64,000 nt of DNA, taken from contig JAEUJQ010000047.1 in NCBI GenBank assembly GCA_016793095.1, positions 20,365 through 84,364 of the forward strand. Direction: 5' to 3'. This DNA comes from Myxococcaceae bacterium. Lineage in GTDB: Bacteria > Myxococcota > Myxococcia > Myxococcales > Myxococcaceae. Below the pieces are notes generated by a model. It did not search any database, was not told where the DNA came from, and saw only the letters and a program-made list of their open reading frames with translations. This document shows positions 1 through 12,000 of this stretch, one piece after another (position 1 is the stretch's first letter; each line of letters opens with the position of its first letter). Made by a program: the position numbers and the translations under genes.

Positions 1-3000
1 GTTGGGGAGGGTGAACTGCTCAGTCCCGTCCCCGGTGGTGACTTGTACGGCCACGCTGCCGAACGAGTTGGGAGGCGCAAGCGCCGTGACGACTGACGAG
101 GACTCGACGGACACGGAGGTGGCCTCCAGCCCGCCGATGCGCACGCGCAACGCCCCTGCAGGGTCGAGCCACGCCGGCAGCAGGCCTGCGCCCGTGAGGC
201 GAACAGAACTGCCCCCGCGGGGGTTGAGGAAGGCCGGGGCGGCGGTGCTGAGGGACAGTGGCTGACGATACAGATAGCCGCCAGCGCGCACGGCGAAGAG
301 GCCGCTCGCGGCATTCTGCACGACGACGTCAGCGAGGCCGGCCGTGCCCGGCGGCGTCGTCACCTGGAGGCGCGAGCTGGAGCGCGCCAGAACAGGCGCT
401 GGCGCGCCACCGATGAAGACGAGCGCGTCGTTGTCGAAGCCTGCGCCCAGCACGTCGGCCTGCACCCCACCAGCCACCGGGCCGACGCGCGGTGAGATGA
501 GCGCAATCGAGGGCACCGCCCCGACGGCGCGGGCGCTCCTGAAATCCACGACCAAGGGCCGCTCGAGCGCCAGCCCCGACTGGGAGCGAAGCGCGGTCGA
601 CACCGACAGCCGCATCGCTGCATCCGCGGGCAGTTGGCCTGCGGGGCGGAACAACAGCGTGCTGCTGGCCGCGCCCGCGCCCGCCTCGAGTACACCCGGT
701 ACGACAGCACCGTCGGCCGTGAGCGAGAAGGCAACGGCGGCCGTCGATGCATCAACGGCGGTGCTGAAGACGACCGAGAAGCTGGGGGTCGCGAGCGGCA
801 CCACCTGGCCTGCGGCGACGGTTGCAGAGAGCGGGACGAAGGAACTGAACGGCGCAAACGAGAACGCGAGCCCTTCCGTCATCTGGCGAACCGACCCGAT
901 TCGACCGTTGCCGTACGCGACGGCAACCGCACTGCCACCCGCCACCGTGAAGAGTCGCTGGGGCGCCTCGGGGTTGGAGACGTCCACGGCGACGAGTCCG
1001 ACGCCCTCCACCGCCACCCAGGCCGTCCGACCCTGCACACGAACGTCACGAGCAAAGCCACCCACGGCTGTCGTCGAACGGACGACGAATGGCGTCGCCA
1101 GCAGGTCGACGAGCACGAGCCCCTGCGAGCCCGCGGCCACCACGCCGAGCGCGCCTTCGACGCGAACGCGTTGCGCGGGCACACTCAGTGTCCCGCTCAC
1201 CCCGAGCGCCCCACGGGTCGACACCCTCGTCAGCCCCGCGCCATCGACGCGCCAGGTCTGAGGGTTTCGCGTGCCTGTTGCGACGAGCGCCACGCCGTCA
1301 CCCACGGCGATGGACTGGCCTCCGCTCGCAACTGCAAGCGAGTCGACGGGAAACAGCCCTGCGCCACTCACGTCGAGCCGCGAAACTGCCTGACTCGCGC
1401 TGCCCTGAGCGAGGAGGGCCTCGTCACCCTGGCGCGCGATGCCGAAGGCGCCCAGTGGAGCGGGGCGACTCGTCGCCACGGCCACTGAGACGTCGTCGCG
1501 TGTCCCACGATGGACGAAGGTGACGTCGACGGCCGCCGCCCGCCCTTCCCACGACTGTGATCCGCCCGGCGACACCACTTGTCCGGCCTGCGTCATCCAC
1601 AACCGGCTTCCACCCTCACGGGGCTGAGCAATGCTGGTGACGTCCGTCGTGGTGGCCAGAGTGGCCAGCAACCGGTCGTCGGCTCCGTTCTCGTCGCGGT
1701 CCACCAGCCCGTCGCGCTCCGAGGGCGGAATCGGCTGGCCTGCGTTCGGCCCGAATCGCTCGAGCCCAGAGAGGTCAACCGCCACCAGCCCGGCGGACGT
1801 TCCGAGGTAGGCCGTGTCTCCGAGCACCAGCGCGTCGTGCACGCGCGAAACCCCGAGGCGCACGATGGACTGTGTTGGCTGCTCGTATTCGAAGCCCGCC
1901 GCGAGGGTCGAGCTTGAGCCGGTGGAGGTGTTCGTCACCCTCACGTCGACAGGGCCAACCACGCCGTTTGGCGTCACTACCTCGATGCGCCCGATTCCCA
2001 CGACGCGTACAGCTGCCGCGGGCTGGGAGCCGAAGGCCACGGCGACCCCGCCACTCGTCGCGAAGCCCCGGCCCGTCAACGTGACACGAGTGCCCCCCGA
2101 GGTAGGTCCGGACGCGGGCGACACGGAGAGCAGACGAAGAGGCTCGACATAGAGGAACGCGCCCATCCGCACGAGCTGCGGCCCCTGCGGCGACCTCACC
2201 GTCACCGCTGCGAGCCCCGCAGCCCCTGGGGGCGTCGTGAAGGACACCGACGAGCCGTCAGGGGCAACAGACTGGACGACCGCCAGCTCCCCGCCGACCC
2301 GCACCTCGCTTCCGTTGACGAAGCCCGTTCCAGTCAGCGTCACGAGCGTGCCGCCGGTGTTCGGGCCCTCCCGTGGCGACACTGAGGCAAGCGTCATCTC
2401 CCGTGCCGTCGTCCCCGAGGCCGTCGTGAAGGCGGATCGGAACGGCGCGGGCATCGAGGCCGCCGTCACCACGTCACTCAAACCGGACAGCTCGAGCCGG
2501 TATCGCGCGTTCACGTCGAGGGCGGCCGTTGGCGACACCTCGATGACGCGTCCCGTCGGCGTCACGGTCACGGGAACGGCGACCCCCAGCGCACTCCCGT
2601 CGTCCCGCACCAGGCGCACCGTCGTGGAGGTGGCATTGGAGACGACGGTGTTGAGTTCCACGCGAATCAACCGCGTGACAAGCACCGCATCCGCGTCCAC
2701 TTGAGGATCGACGGCCACCACCATGGGGAACGGCATCTTCGCGGTAACGAGGGCATCGAGCGGAGGGAAGTCGGACCGGATGACGCTCGCCGCCGCCGCG
2801 ACCACGGTGTCGCCCATCCATCCCAGGCCTCGCGTATCCACCACTGGGAAGAGGTCGAGCACGTTGATGGAGTTGGGCAGCTCCGGCTGGCCGAGCGCCT
2901 GGAGCTGGATGACGCCGATGGACCCATCGACGGCTCCGGCCCCCAACCCGAGGTGCACGCCAGCCGCCGCCTCCTTGAACACAAGGCGCTGCAACAGCGG

Positions 3001-6000
3001 TTGCACTGGCGCCACCAATCGGGCACGCGTCACTGGACTCGCGGCCACTGCCGACAGGACTCCAGAGCCAAGCCCCAGGCCGTCCCCGCCTCGCAATCGA
3101 AGTCGAGCTGCGGGCACTTCTGCCACCGTCACCGGACTGGCACGAGAGAGGTCGAGAACCAGCGTTCGCTGCGAGACTCCAGTCGTTGCGAAGACGTGCC
3201 CCCGCAGGGCGGCGATGTCCACGACCGGCTCGTCGATGGCGAGTCCATTCGAGCCAATCGGCTTCACGGCGCCGATGAGGACAGGGCGGGCAGGCTCGGC
3301 CACCGAAAAGACAGTCAGCCCCTCGGCGCCCGACGCGACGACGAGCATGTCACCCATCAGCAGCAGCGGGCCGGCCGCACCAGCGAAGGGCATCACCTGC
3401 CCCACCGTGGGCGCCGTCGGGTTGGTGACGTCGACGACCGCGAGAGACGCCGTATTCTCGCCCTCCACCTCGATGCCTCCCACGTTGCGGCCCTCGAGCG
3501 TCACCCAGGCCGTGCCGCCCTTCGTGACGACTCCGACCGGCGCGTAGGGCGGGACGAAGGACACGCCCCCCATCACCAGCGGCACGCCCGCATCGACGTT
3601 GACAACGGAGAGGCTGCCCAGCTGGCTGCGAAGCAGCAGCTCGCTGACCGAACTCGCCGATTGGGCAATGGCGGCGCCCTGCACCACCACGACACGGTCT
3701 CCCTCGATGGAGAGGTCGGTGATGAAGGACTGGTTCAGCTTTCCAATCGGCCGCACCGGCCCATCGGCCTGCGGGTCGTACCGCGCGAGCCGACCGGTGA
3801 CGGACACGTCGGTGTACATGAAGCCCGCCTCGAGCCTCGAGAGGCGCCCGTCCGGGTTCTCCACCTCGATGGCAGCGGGCCCGAAGACACCGGGAGGGGT
3901 GGTCGCTGCCAGCCGGCCGCTCGACTGGACGACGACGTTCGTCGCCGCAGCTCCGTCGAAGCGCACAATGGCGCCCCGCTGGAAGCCGGTGCCCACGACC
4001 TCGACGCGCCGCCCGCCTGCAAGCGGCCCCGAGGCTGGCTGGACGTACCGGACGTCGAGGACAGGCACGTAGACGAACCCTCCGACGACACCCGCCTCCA
4101 GGCCGTCGACGTTCACCACGCGAACGAAGGCGGGCCCCTCGACGTTCGGCGGCGACACCGCCGTGAACTCCGTCGAGGAGAGGACGGCCACCGGCTGCGC
4201 CTCGAAGTCCCCGAAGAAGACGCGAACGCCCGGAGTGAAGCCCGTGCCGCGCACCGTCACCGTCGTGCCTCCCTCAACGGGGCCCTGCGCGGGGCTGACG
4301 GATGAGACAACCGGCGCACCCGCGCTGGAGGGCGCGACACGGAAGGACGACTCGAATCGACGGACGAGCGCAACACCGGTCGTCGAGCGCAGCGAAGACT
4401 CAACGACCACGAAGACCCGCCCCGACAGCGGGAGCGGCGCACCGGGCGTCAGCACCAACGTAGCGCCGCTCACCGATGCCGTCGCGGCCACGGCCGGCCC
4501 CAACACCGGGTCTCCCAGGCGGAGCGACACGGCGTTGCCGACGGAGAGTGGGTCGGGGGCAAGGTTGAAGGAGAGCGCGACGGACGTCGACGGGGTGGCT
4601 GCGTCGGAGGCCGGCGCGGGCGACACGGCGACGACAGCGAACTGCGGCAGCGCGAAGTCGCCCAACTCCGATGCGCTCACCAGCGCGATCGGCTGTCCCG
4701 CCACCAGCGACACCGAGTGCCGTCTGGGCTCCGAGAAGCGACGGGACTGGTCGAGGAAGAGGTTCGCCCGGACGAACGGCTGCAGCCCGCCGCCCCAGAC
4801 GGCGCTCGCGGTGAGCAACCCCTTCACGGCGACGTCGTCCTGGTCGCGCAGCACCCCTGACGTCACCGCGACCTGTCCCGAGAACGCGACCTCCACCGCC
4901 TCCCGCATCGCCGTGTCGCGGCGGGCCGACCGCTGCGACGTCACCGAGAGGAGGCCCGGAGCCGAAGTGTCCGAGAGGTTGACGAGGGCCACTGGCGAAT
5001 CGGGCGCCTCACAGCCCACCAGGGCGAGCTCGCCATCAATCGCCACCGACATCGCCCGCCCAGGCAACGCCGCAAAGCCGCGCTCGACGAGGCCAGGCGT
5101 CCGGGCGTCGAGCACGCGCAGCCCTCCCGAGTCGGAGGCGACGAGGAGGAGGTCGCCGAACATCGCCAGCCCGCGGGCGGCGCCAACGACTGGCCGCGTC
5201 GCCACCCGCTGCGGCGAAGTGGGTGCCGTGACGTCAACCACCGTCACGCCGAGCGTTCCCATGGCGACGAACGCCAGTCGGCCCCGCAGCGCGATGGCCG
5301 AGGGCACGCCGTTGGGAAGGTCGATTTGGCCGACGATGGACGGAAGCGCAGCCGTCGCGGCATCGACGAGGATGAGCTCGGGCGCTCGCTCGGCGGCCGG
5401 AGCCATCGCCACAGCCACAAGGTTGGCCAGGGGCGCGGGTGTCCCGCTCGGGGCCTCCGCGAGCGCTACCGCCACCGGCTCCCCCTGCGGCAACGGCACG
5501 CCACCCTGCCACGCAAGTGCGCCAGTCTGCCGCCTCGCCAGCCTCAGCCCCGAACTCGTCGCGACCGCAACCAGGCCGTCCGCGCGAGCGGCCATCACGT
5601 GCACCAGCGACGACTCGAGCGTCGACGAGGTGCGCATGCCGACTTCGACGTCCACCGGCTCGCTCGTTGCGCTGTTGCTGGCGCTGTCCCGCGCCCGCAT
5701 CGTCAACCGACGCGTCTGGCCCGCGCCGTTCGGAACGAGCCACGGCACGGAGTAGACGGGCCGGTTCGCCACCGACGTCGAGGGCGTGGCTGTCGTGCCG
5801 ATGCTGACGCCGTTCACGAACGCCTCGACGGCCGCGACGCTCGCGTTGTCCTGGGCGAACGCACGCACGGCGACGGTGTCGCCCTCGGTCACGACATCGG
5901 CGCCGGGAGGGTCGAGGAGCTGCACGTCCGGCGGCACCGTGTCGGTGACGCTGCCGACCGTCACAGGCGCAGAGGCCGTCTCCTGGCCTGCGCTGTCCAC

Positions 6001-9000
6001 CGCGAGGGCGCGGATTGCGAACGTGCGATTGCCGCTGCCGACAGGCGGCACCCAGCGTCCCCGGAAACGGCCAGGGAAGCCGGGAACGCCAGCGGGCTGA
6101 GTCGCCGCGTCGACGCGCGCGCCGTTGACGAGGAAGACGACCTGAGCGACCGGGCCTTCGGCATCGCTCGCGTCAGCTTCGAGCACGAGGCTTCGGCCCT
6201 CGAAGACGAACGAACCTTGCGCCGGCCTCACCATCGCAACCAGCGGCGGCGTGTCTGCCGTCACCTGGAACGTGACGACATTCGAATCGGCGGACTGGCC
6301 CGTGACGTCGTACGCCCGCGCGAGGGCGAACAACTGCTGCCCGACCGCGTTGGTGGGTACGTCCCAGGGCTGCTGGAAGGGCAGAACGTAGCGACTGGCC
6401 ACGGGTGCCAGCGTTCCGGGCGAGGTGCCGACGTGGAACTCCACCCGTGCGATGCCGACGTCATCGCCGGCAGTCGCCGCGAAAGTCACCGGTCGTCCGC
6501 CAACCACCTGCGCGGGCGCCACGAGTGACACCGTCGGCCGCTGGTCCGCCACGATGTCGACGGAGACCTGGGAAGTCGTGGAGTTCGCGGAGGTGTCCAC
6601 CGCCGTCACCGACACCACCCACGTGGCTCCGGCCGCATTCGTCGGAACGGGGGCACTGAAGCGGAAGGGAGGTGTTGCAAGCGCTCCGACGGCGATGCCG
6701 TTGACACTCACGGAGACGGACGCGACGTCGATGTTGTCCTCGGCCTGGATGTCGACGGGCATCATCTGCCCCGCCACGACTTCACTTCCCGCAGCTGGAG
6801 CACGGATGGAGACGGTTGGGCCAACCGTGTCAGCGACGACTGAGAACGACACTGGCGCGGCGCTCGCGCTGTGCCCTCCCGTATCCACGGCGGTAGCCGA
6901 CACCGTCAATTGGCGCCCCGCAGACCCGAAGGGCAGCGGCACCTCGAAGGCAAAGGGCGCACTCGACGACGTCACTGACAAAGGCCCGGTCGCGAGGCCC
7001 GCCACCACCGCATCGATGCGCGACACCGCGACGTCGTCGGCGGCCGCGATGATGACGGACGTGAAGCGCCCTTCCGTGACGCTGCTGCCATTCGTTGGGC
7101 GCGTGATGGAGATGGTGGGCGCGCCGTCTACCCGGGCCGGCAGGCGAAGGAGCGCGCTGTTCACGAGGTGCCCGAAGGAGTCGACGCCCCGCGCCTGGAC
7201 CCGAAGTTCGGTCGCGGCGCCGGGGACGGGGACTCGGAACGTGAAGGGCGACAGCGCCCTCACCACCGGGAAGACGACGCCGTCCACCACCAGCGACACC
7301 GACGAGACGGCGACGTCATCGACTGCGAGGACGGCAACCTCGACGAAGTGGCCCTGCACGACGGGACTGCCGTCAACCGGCGACGCGATGGAGACGGTCG
7401 GCGGCACATCAGGCACGAGGTCGACGGCCTGCAGCGTCAGTGCACTCCAGCGCCCGCTGCTGTCCCTCGCGCGGACCGCAACGAAGTACGGCGTTGGCCC
7501 GCTTGCGCCCAGCTGCGCGAGCCGTGGGAGAGCAACCTCGATGGACTGCGGAGGGGCGTACACGTCGAAGGCCGAGCCCGCGACACCATTCACGGGCGGG
7601 AAGCCGGAGGCTGTGTGGACGACCTGGAGTCCCTGAAGCGAGGGACCCATGGATATCTCGACAGTGTCCACGAAGACGTTGTCACGGGCCTCAGCCTCGA
7701 TGCGCAGCACCGTGCCTTCGATGACGTCCTGCGAAGCCGTGGGCCGCGAGATGGTGGCCTGCGGGGCGGTCGTGTCTTCGACGATGGCGTACGTCCGCTC
7801 GGCGAAGGCCTGCAGTCGCTCGGCGTCCGTCGCCACGGCGCGGAGGGTCAACACGTTGGCGCCGGCACCCCTCGTGATGAGGCCCGTCGGGACCTGGACG
7901 ACTCCGCGGTAGCGACGCAGTCGCGTCAAGTCGTTGAACGGAGGCGGGAACGACGCCACGACGGCGCGAATGTCGGGGTCCTGAGCCACGGGGAGCCCTT
8001 CAGCATCGATGGCAGTCGCCTGGATGAGTTGCGCGGCCGACGCCGAAACCTGAAGCGCTGGCTGCCCATTCAAGAAGAAGTCCACGCTGGACATGTCGAG
8101 GTCGTCACCGGCGAGCGCCTCAAACACGAGCTGGATGGTGCCCTCGGGAACCTGAGCATTCACTGGAGGAAGGACGAGCCCCACGACAGGCGCCTGGGGC
8201 GGCCTCGTCTCTACGATGAGCCGGCGAGACGCCTCCCGCCCTGCTCCGTCGGTCGCGCGCACGACGAGGACGCGGGCGGTGCCAATGGCGCCCGGAGGCG
8301 GAACGAGGTTGAGCCCGGCAGAAACGACGCGCGCTCCGTAGTTCTGGTCAAGCACCGTCGCCCCGTCGAACTCCGCGCGAACCCGCGCGACCCCCACATC
8401 GTCCTCGACGAGAACTGCAAGGTGGGCGGTCTGCCCCTGCAGGAGCCTCACGAAGCCACTCGAGAGTTCGAGCTGGCTCACCTGCTCGACGGGACTCGAG
8501 AGCGAAGTGAAGGTGATGCTGGGCCCCACGTCTTCGACGACGTTGACGTATGTGGGCGCAGACTCGGTGGCGTTCCCCGCGGCGTCTGTCGCGCGCGCGA
8601 CGAGGGCGACCGGCATGAGGCCGGGCGTCGCCGGCGCAAGCCAGGTGAAGGAAGGCGTCGAGAGCCCGAACCCCTCGACGCGCGAAACGAGGACGCCATC
8701 GACGAGCAACTCAGCCCGCACCACCTCGACGTCATCGCTGACCGCCGTCGCCACCTGAACCACCTGCCCAACCACCACATCCACGCCGCTGGGCGGAGCC
8801 GTCAGCACGGCGCGCGGCGAGGCCACGTCAGGCAACACCCGCTGGCTTCGACTCGAGGTGCGGCAGTGGGCTGCGGTGTCGCAGACGACGGCGGACAGCT
8901 GACTCGTCCCCCTCCAGAGCGGCGCTCTCAGCGAGAACGAAGCCGTCGAGTGGCGATTGGGCTGCACCGCCTGGCGCGTCAGTACCGTCGACAGCCGCGA

Positions 9001-12000
9001 GCTGCCCTCTTCGAGCGTCACCTGGGGCTGTTGTCCGGGCTCGATGGTGATCGACGCCCCACCCGTCGAGAACTCGAAGCGGACGTGCCTGACGGAGACC
9101 GACGTCGGCCAACTGAAGGCCAGTGGCACCCCGGCGCTCGTCTGGCTCTGTCGGCCCGAGAATGTCACTCCGGCGTCAGGCGTCGGCGGACTCGCTGCGA
9201 TGTACGCGTACTCGGCGGTGACGGTGGTTCCCGCGGGGACGCCGACCTGCACGACGCGACCAGCCCCCGCGACAGTGGTCGCGGCCGTCACCTCCGCACG
9301 CGTCGTCGAGAGAGCGACTCGCACCTCAGACACACCCTCGACGTTGAAGGTGGCCGACAGCGGCGTGAACGAGCCCCCCATTGCCACTCCGCCATCGACC
9401 CCGTCCACGGCCGCAGACGAGAGCGCCACGGCCGCAAGACTCAGTCCGACGTCATCGGAGACAGTCGCCGCAACCGACTCTCGACGCCCTTCAGTGAAGG
9501 TCGCGCCGGAGGTGGGCTGGGTGAGCGTCACGACTGGCGCCTCATCGGGGAGAAGCTTGCAGCTCACCACGGCATTGGTTGTCCGCCCGACTGCGTCACT
9601 CGCGCTGACGACAAACGTCGTGAAGCCCCCGGCCGCAAACGACGGAATGACGACTGGCAACCTGTGCGTCAGCAGACTGCCCGTCGGGACGGGCAGCGGA
9701 GAAAGTGGGCTTCCGTCCTGAGTGGCCGCCGCGGTGGTGAGCTGCCCATCATCGCTGATGGTGATATCGAGAGAGACCGCACTCCCCTGGACGCACGTGG
9801 TTGACGAGGGGGTATCGCGAAGCGCAAGCGCGATTCTGGGCGCCTCGACATCGACGGCTGGGCGGACCTCGAGGACGAAGCGCGGCGATGTGGCGAGATT
9901 GCCCGCCAGGTCTGACACGTCGACGACGACCGGGTAGCTGCCGGGCTGCAGGCCAGCGGTCTGGAGAGTGCCGGTGAACGTCGCCCGGTAACGCTCCTCC
10001 GTGATGATGGTACCGGGGAGCGCAGGGTTGGCGACCTGCGTCGTCTCGAGCCGCCCATCCGTCGACGTGAGCACCACCACGCCAGCGTCCGCGACTCCTG
10101 CGTCGATCGTGGCGGTAGCTGAGGCAACGAAGACATCGTCGGCCGTCTCGACCCGCAGGCCGATGGACTCACCCGAGCGCACGGAGACGACACGCGCCGG
10201 CGTTCCCGGGAGGGGAAGGGTCAGCGTTGCGGTCGGCGCCTCGGTGTCAGCCGTCACGTTCAGGACAACCTCGGCCTCGCCCGTCTGGCCCGAGGTGTCG
10301 CGCGCGATGAGCCCCACTGTCGCGGACTGCCCTCTGGAGATGATGGGCGCCCGGACCGTCACCCGCTGGCGCTGAGAGGTGTCGAGTACAGCAGTGCCCG
10401 TCCCGAGAGGGCCAACGAGTGCCCCGCCCGACATTCCGACCACGGCAACCACACCCTCGTCGTCCAGCACGCTCGCCGAGACGGCAACCTCGCGTCCCTC
10501 GCGGTAGGTGGCCCCGGCGGCAGGAGTCACCAACTGGACGCGAGGCGGCTCATCGGTGGTGACGAAGAGGGACATCGTCTTCGTCGTCGACAGGCCCGCT
10601 GCGTCGCTCACCACCGCCGTCAGCGCGAGGGTGCTCCCTGCGGCGGTCGACGGAATTGCCACCTCGAAGCGGAACACCCGGTAAAGCCCATCGATGGTGG
10701 GGGCCGTGTTTGTCGTCGGGGGATGCCCAGCCGGCGTCAGCACGACGCGGGTTGGCCCCACGTTGTCGGTGGCGATGACCTCCACGGGAATGGTCCGCCC
10801 CGCAAAGACGCGCGACCCTGCGAGCGGCGTTCGGAAGGCCCCAAGCGGCGGCTCGCTGTCATCGACGACCTGAAGCGACCGTGTTGCGACCGCGGTCTGA
10901 CCCGCCGTGTCCGTCACGCGAGCCTCCAACGTGACCGCGCGCGGGCTGCCGGAAACGGACAGCGCGAACTGGAAGGGCGGAACGCTCCGCCGCCCACGCT
11001 CGACGCCATCCATCAGCAGCACCACGTCCTGGACGGCGACATCGTCCTGGGCCGCGAGCGTGACGGTGACTGCCGTCCCGCTGGTGACGGAGGCGCCAAC
11101 GGAGGGTGTGACGAAGGACACCGTCGGCGCCCCGTCGGCCGTGATGCCAACCTGCACCTCGGGCGCGACGCCGATGTTGCCTGCCCCATCCACTGCTCGC
11201 GCGCCCAGCCGACGCGTCGACGCGCCGGCGAGGCGTGCCGCCGGCACCACCAGGTGCGCCGCAAACGAGCCGGCCTGCCCGGGCACTGGCGAGGGCGATG
11301 TCTCGGTACCGATGACCTGCCCGTCGAGGGTGAAGTCGATGCGCGCGAGCCCGGTGTCGTCTAACGCCCCGACGCTCAGGGTGAGGCCCTGGGTCTGAGC
11401 AACGCTCGTCCCGGCCACGGGAGAGACGACCGCCACAGTCGGCCGCTGAGTGTCGCCCACGATGGAGACACTGACAGTCGCGCTGCCGCTCTGGCCCGAC
11501 CCGTCTCGAGCTTCGGCCCGAACGACCGCAGCCGTCCCCGCGCGCTGGCTCGGCACCCTCCATGCGACTGTGAACGGGGCCGCGGTTGCGCGCCCGACCG
11601 GCAGTCCGTCTACGGTGTAGATAACTTCACGAACCGGCCCGCCGTCATCGAGAACCGCTGCCGTCAGGTTGACGACGGCTCCGGCGGTCACCGTCGCCTG
11701 AGCGACGGGCGTGAGGATGGTGACCTGGGGCGGAGTGTCAGCAACGAGGGCGACGTCGAGTTCGACCCGTGCCGTCTGCCCCTGCGAGTCGGTCGCGACG
11801 ACCTCCAGCCGGGCCTGGGTGCCAACCCGGCTCGGCGGTGGCGTCCATGTGAGAGTGAATGAGCGCCCTCCCCCGCTCGCTCCATTCGCGCCGAGAATCG
11901 TGGTGCGGTCGACCGCCGCGCCGTCGGCGAGCAGCACGACCTCGAGCCCCAGCGCCGCAGCGTCATCGCCCGCAAAGCCCGACACCGCGAGTGGAAGCCC

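Noticed and set aside
634..9804. Long plus-strand ORFs (up to 878 codons) in the first 14 kb
   Set aside because: They are antisense to the continuous 4,667-codon minus-strand frame, are Arg/Pro/Ser-rich, lack domains and ribosome sites, and arise from GC-rich codon bias.
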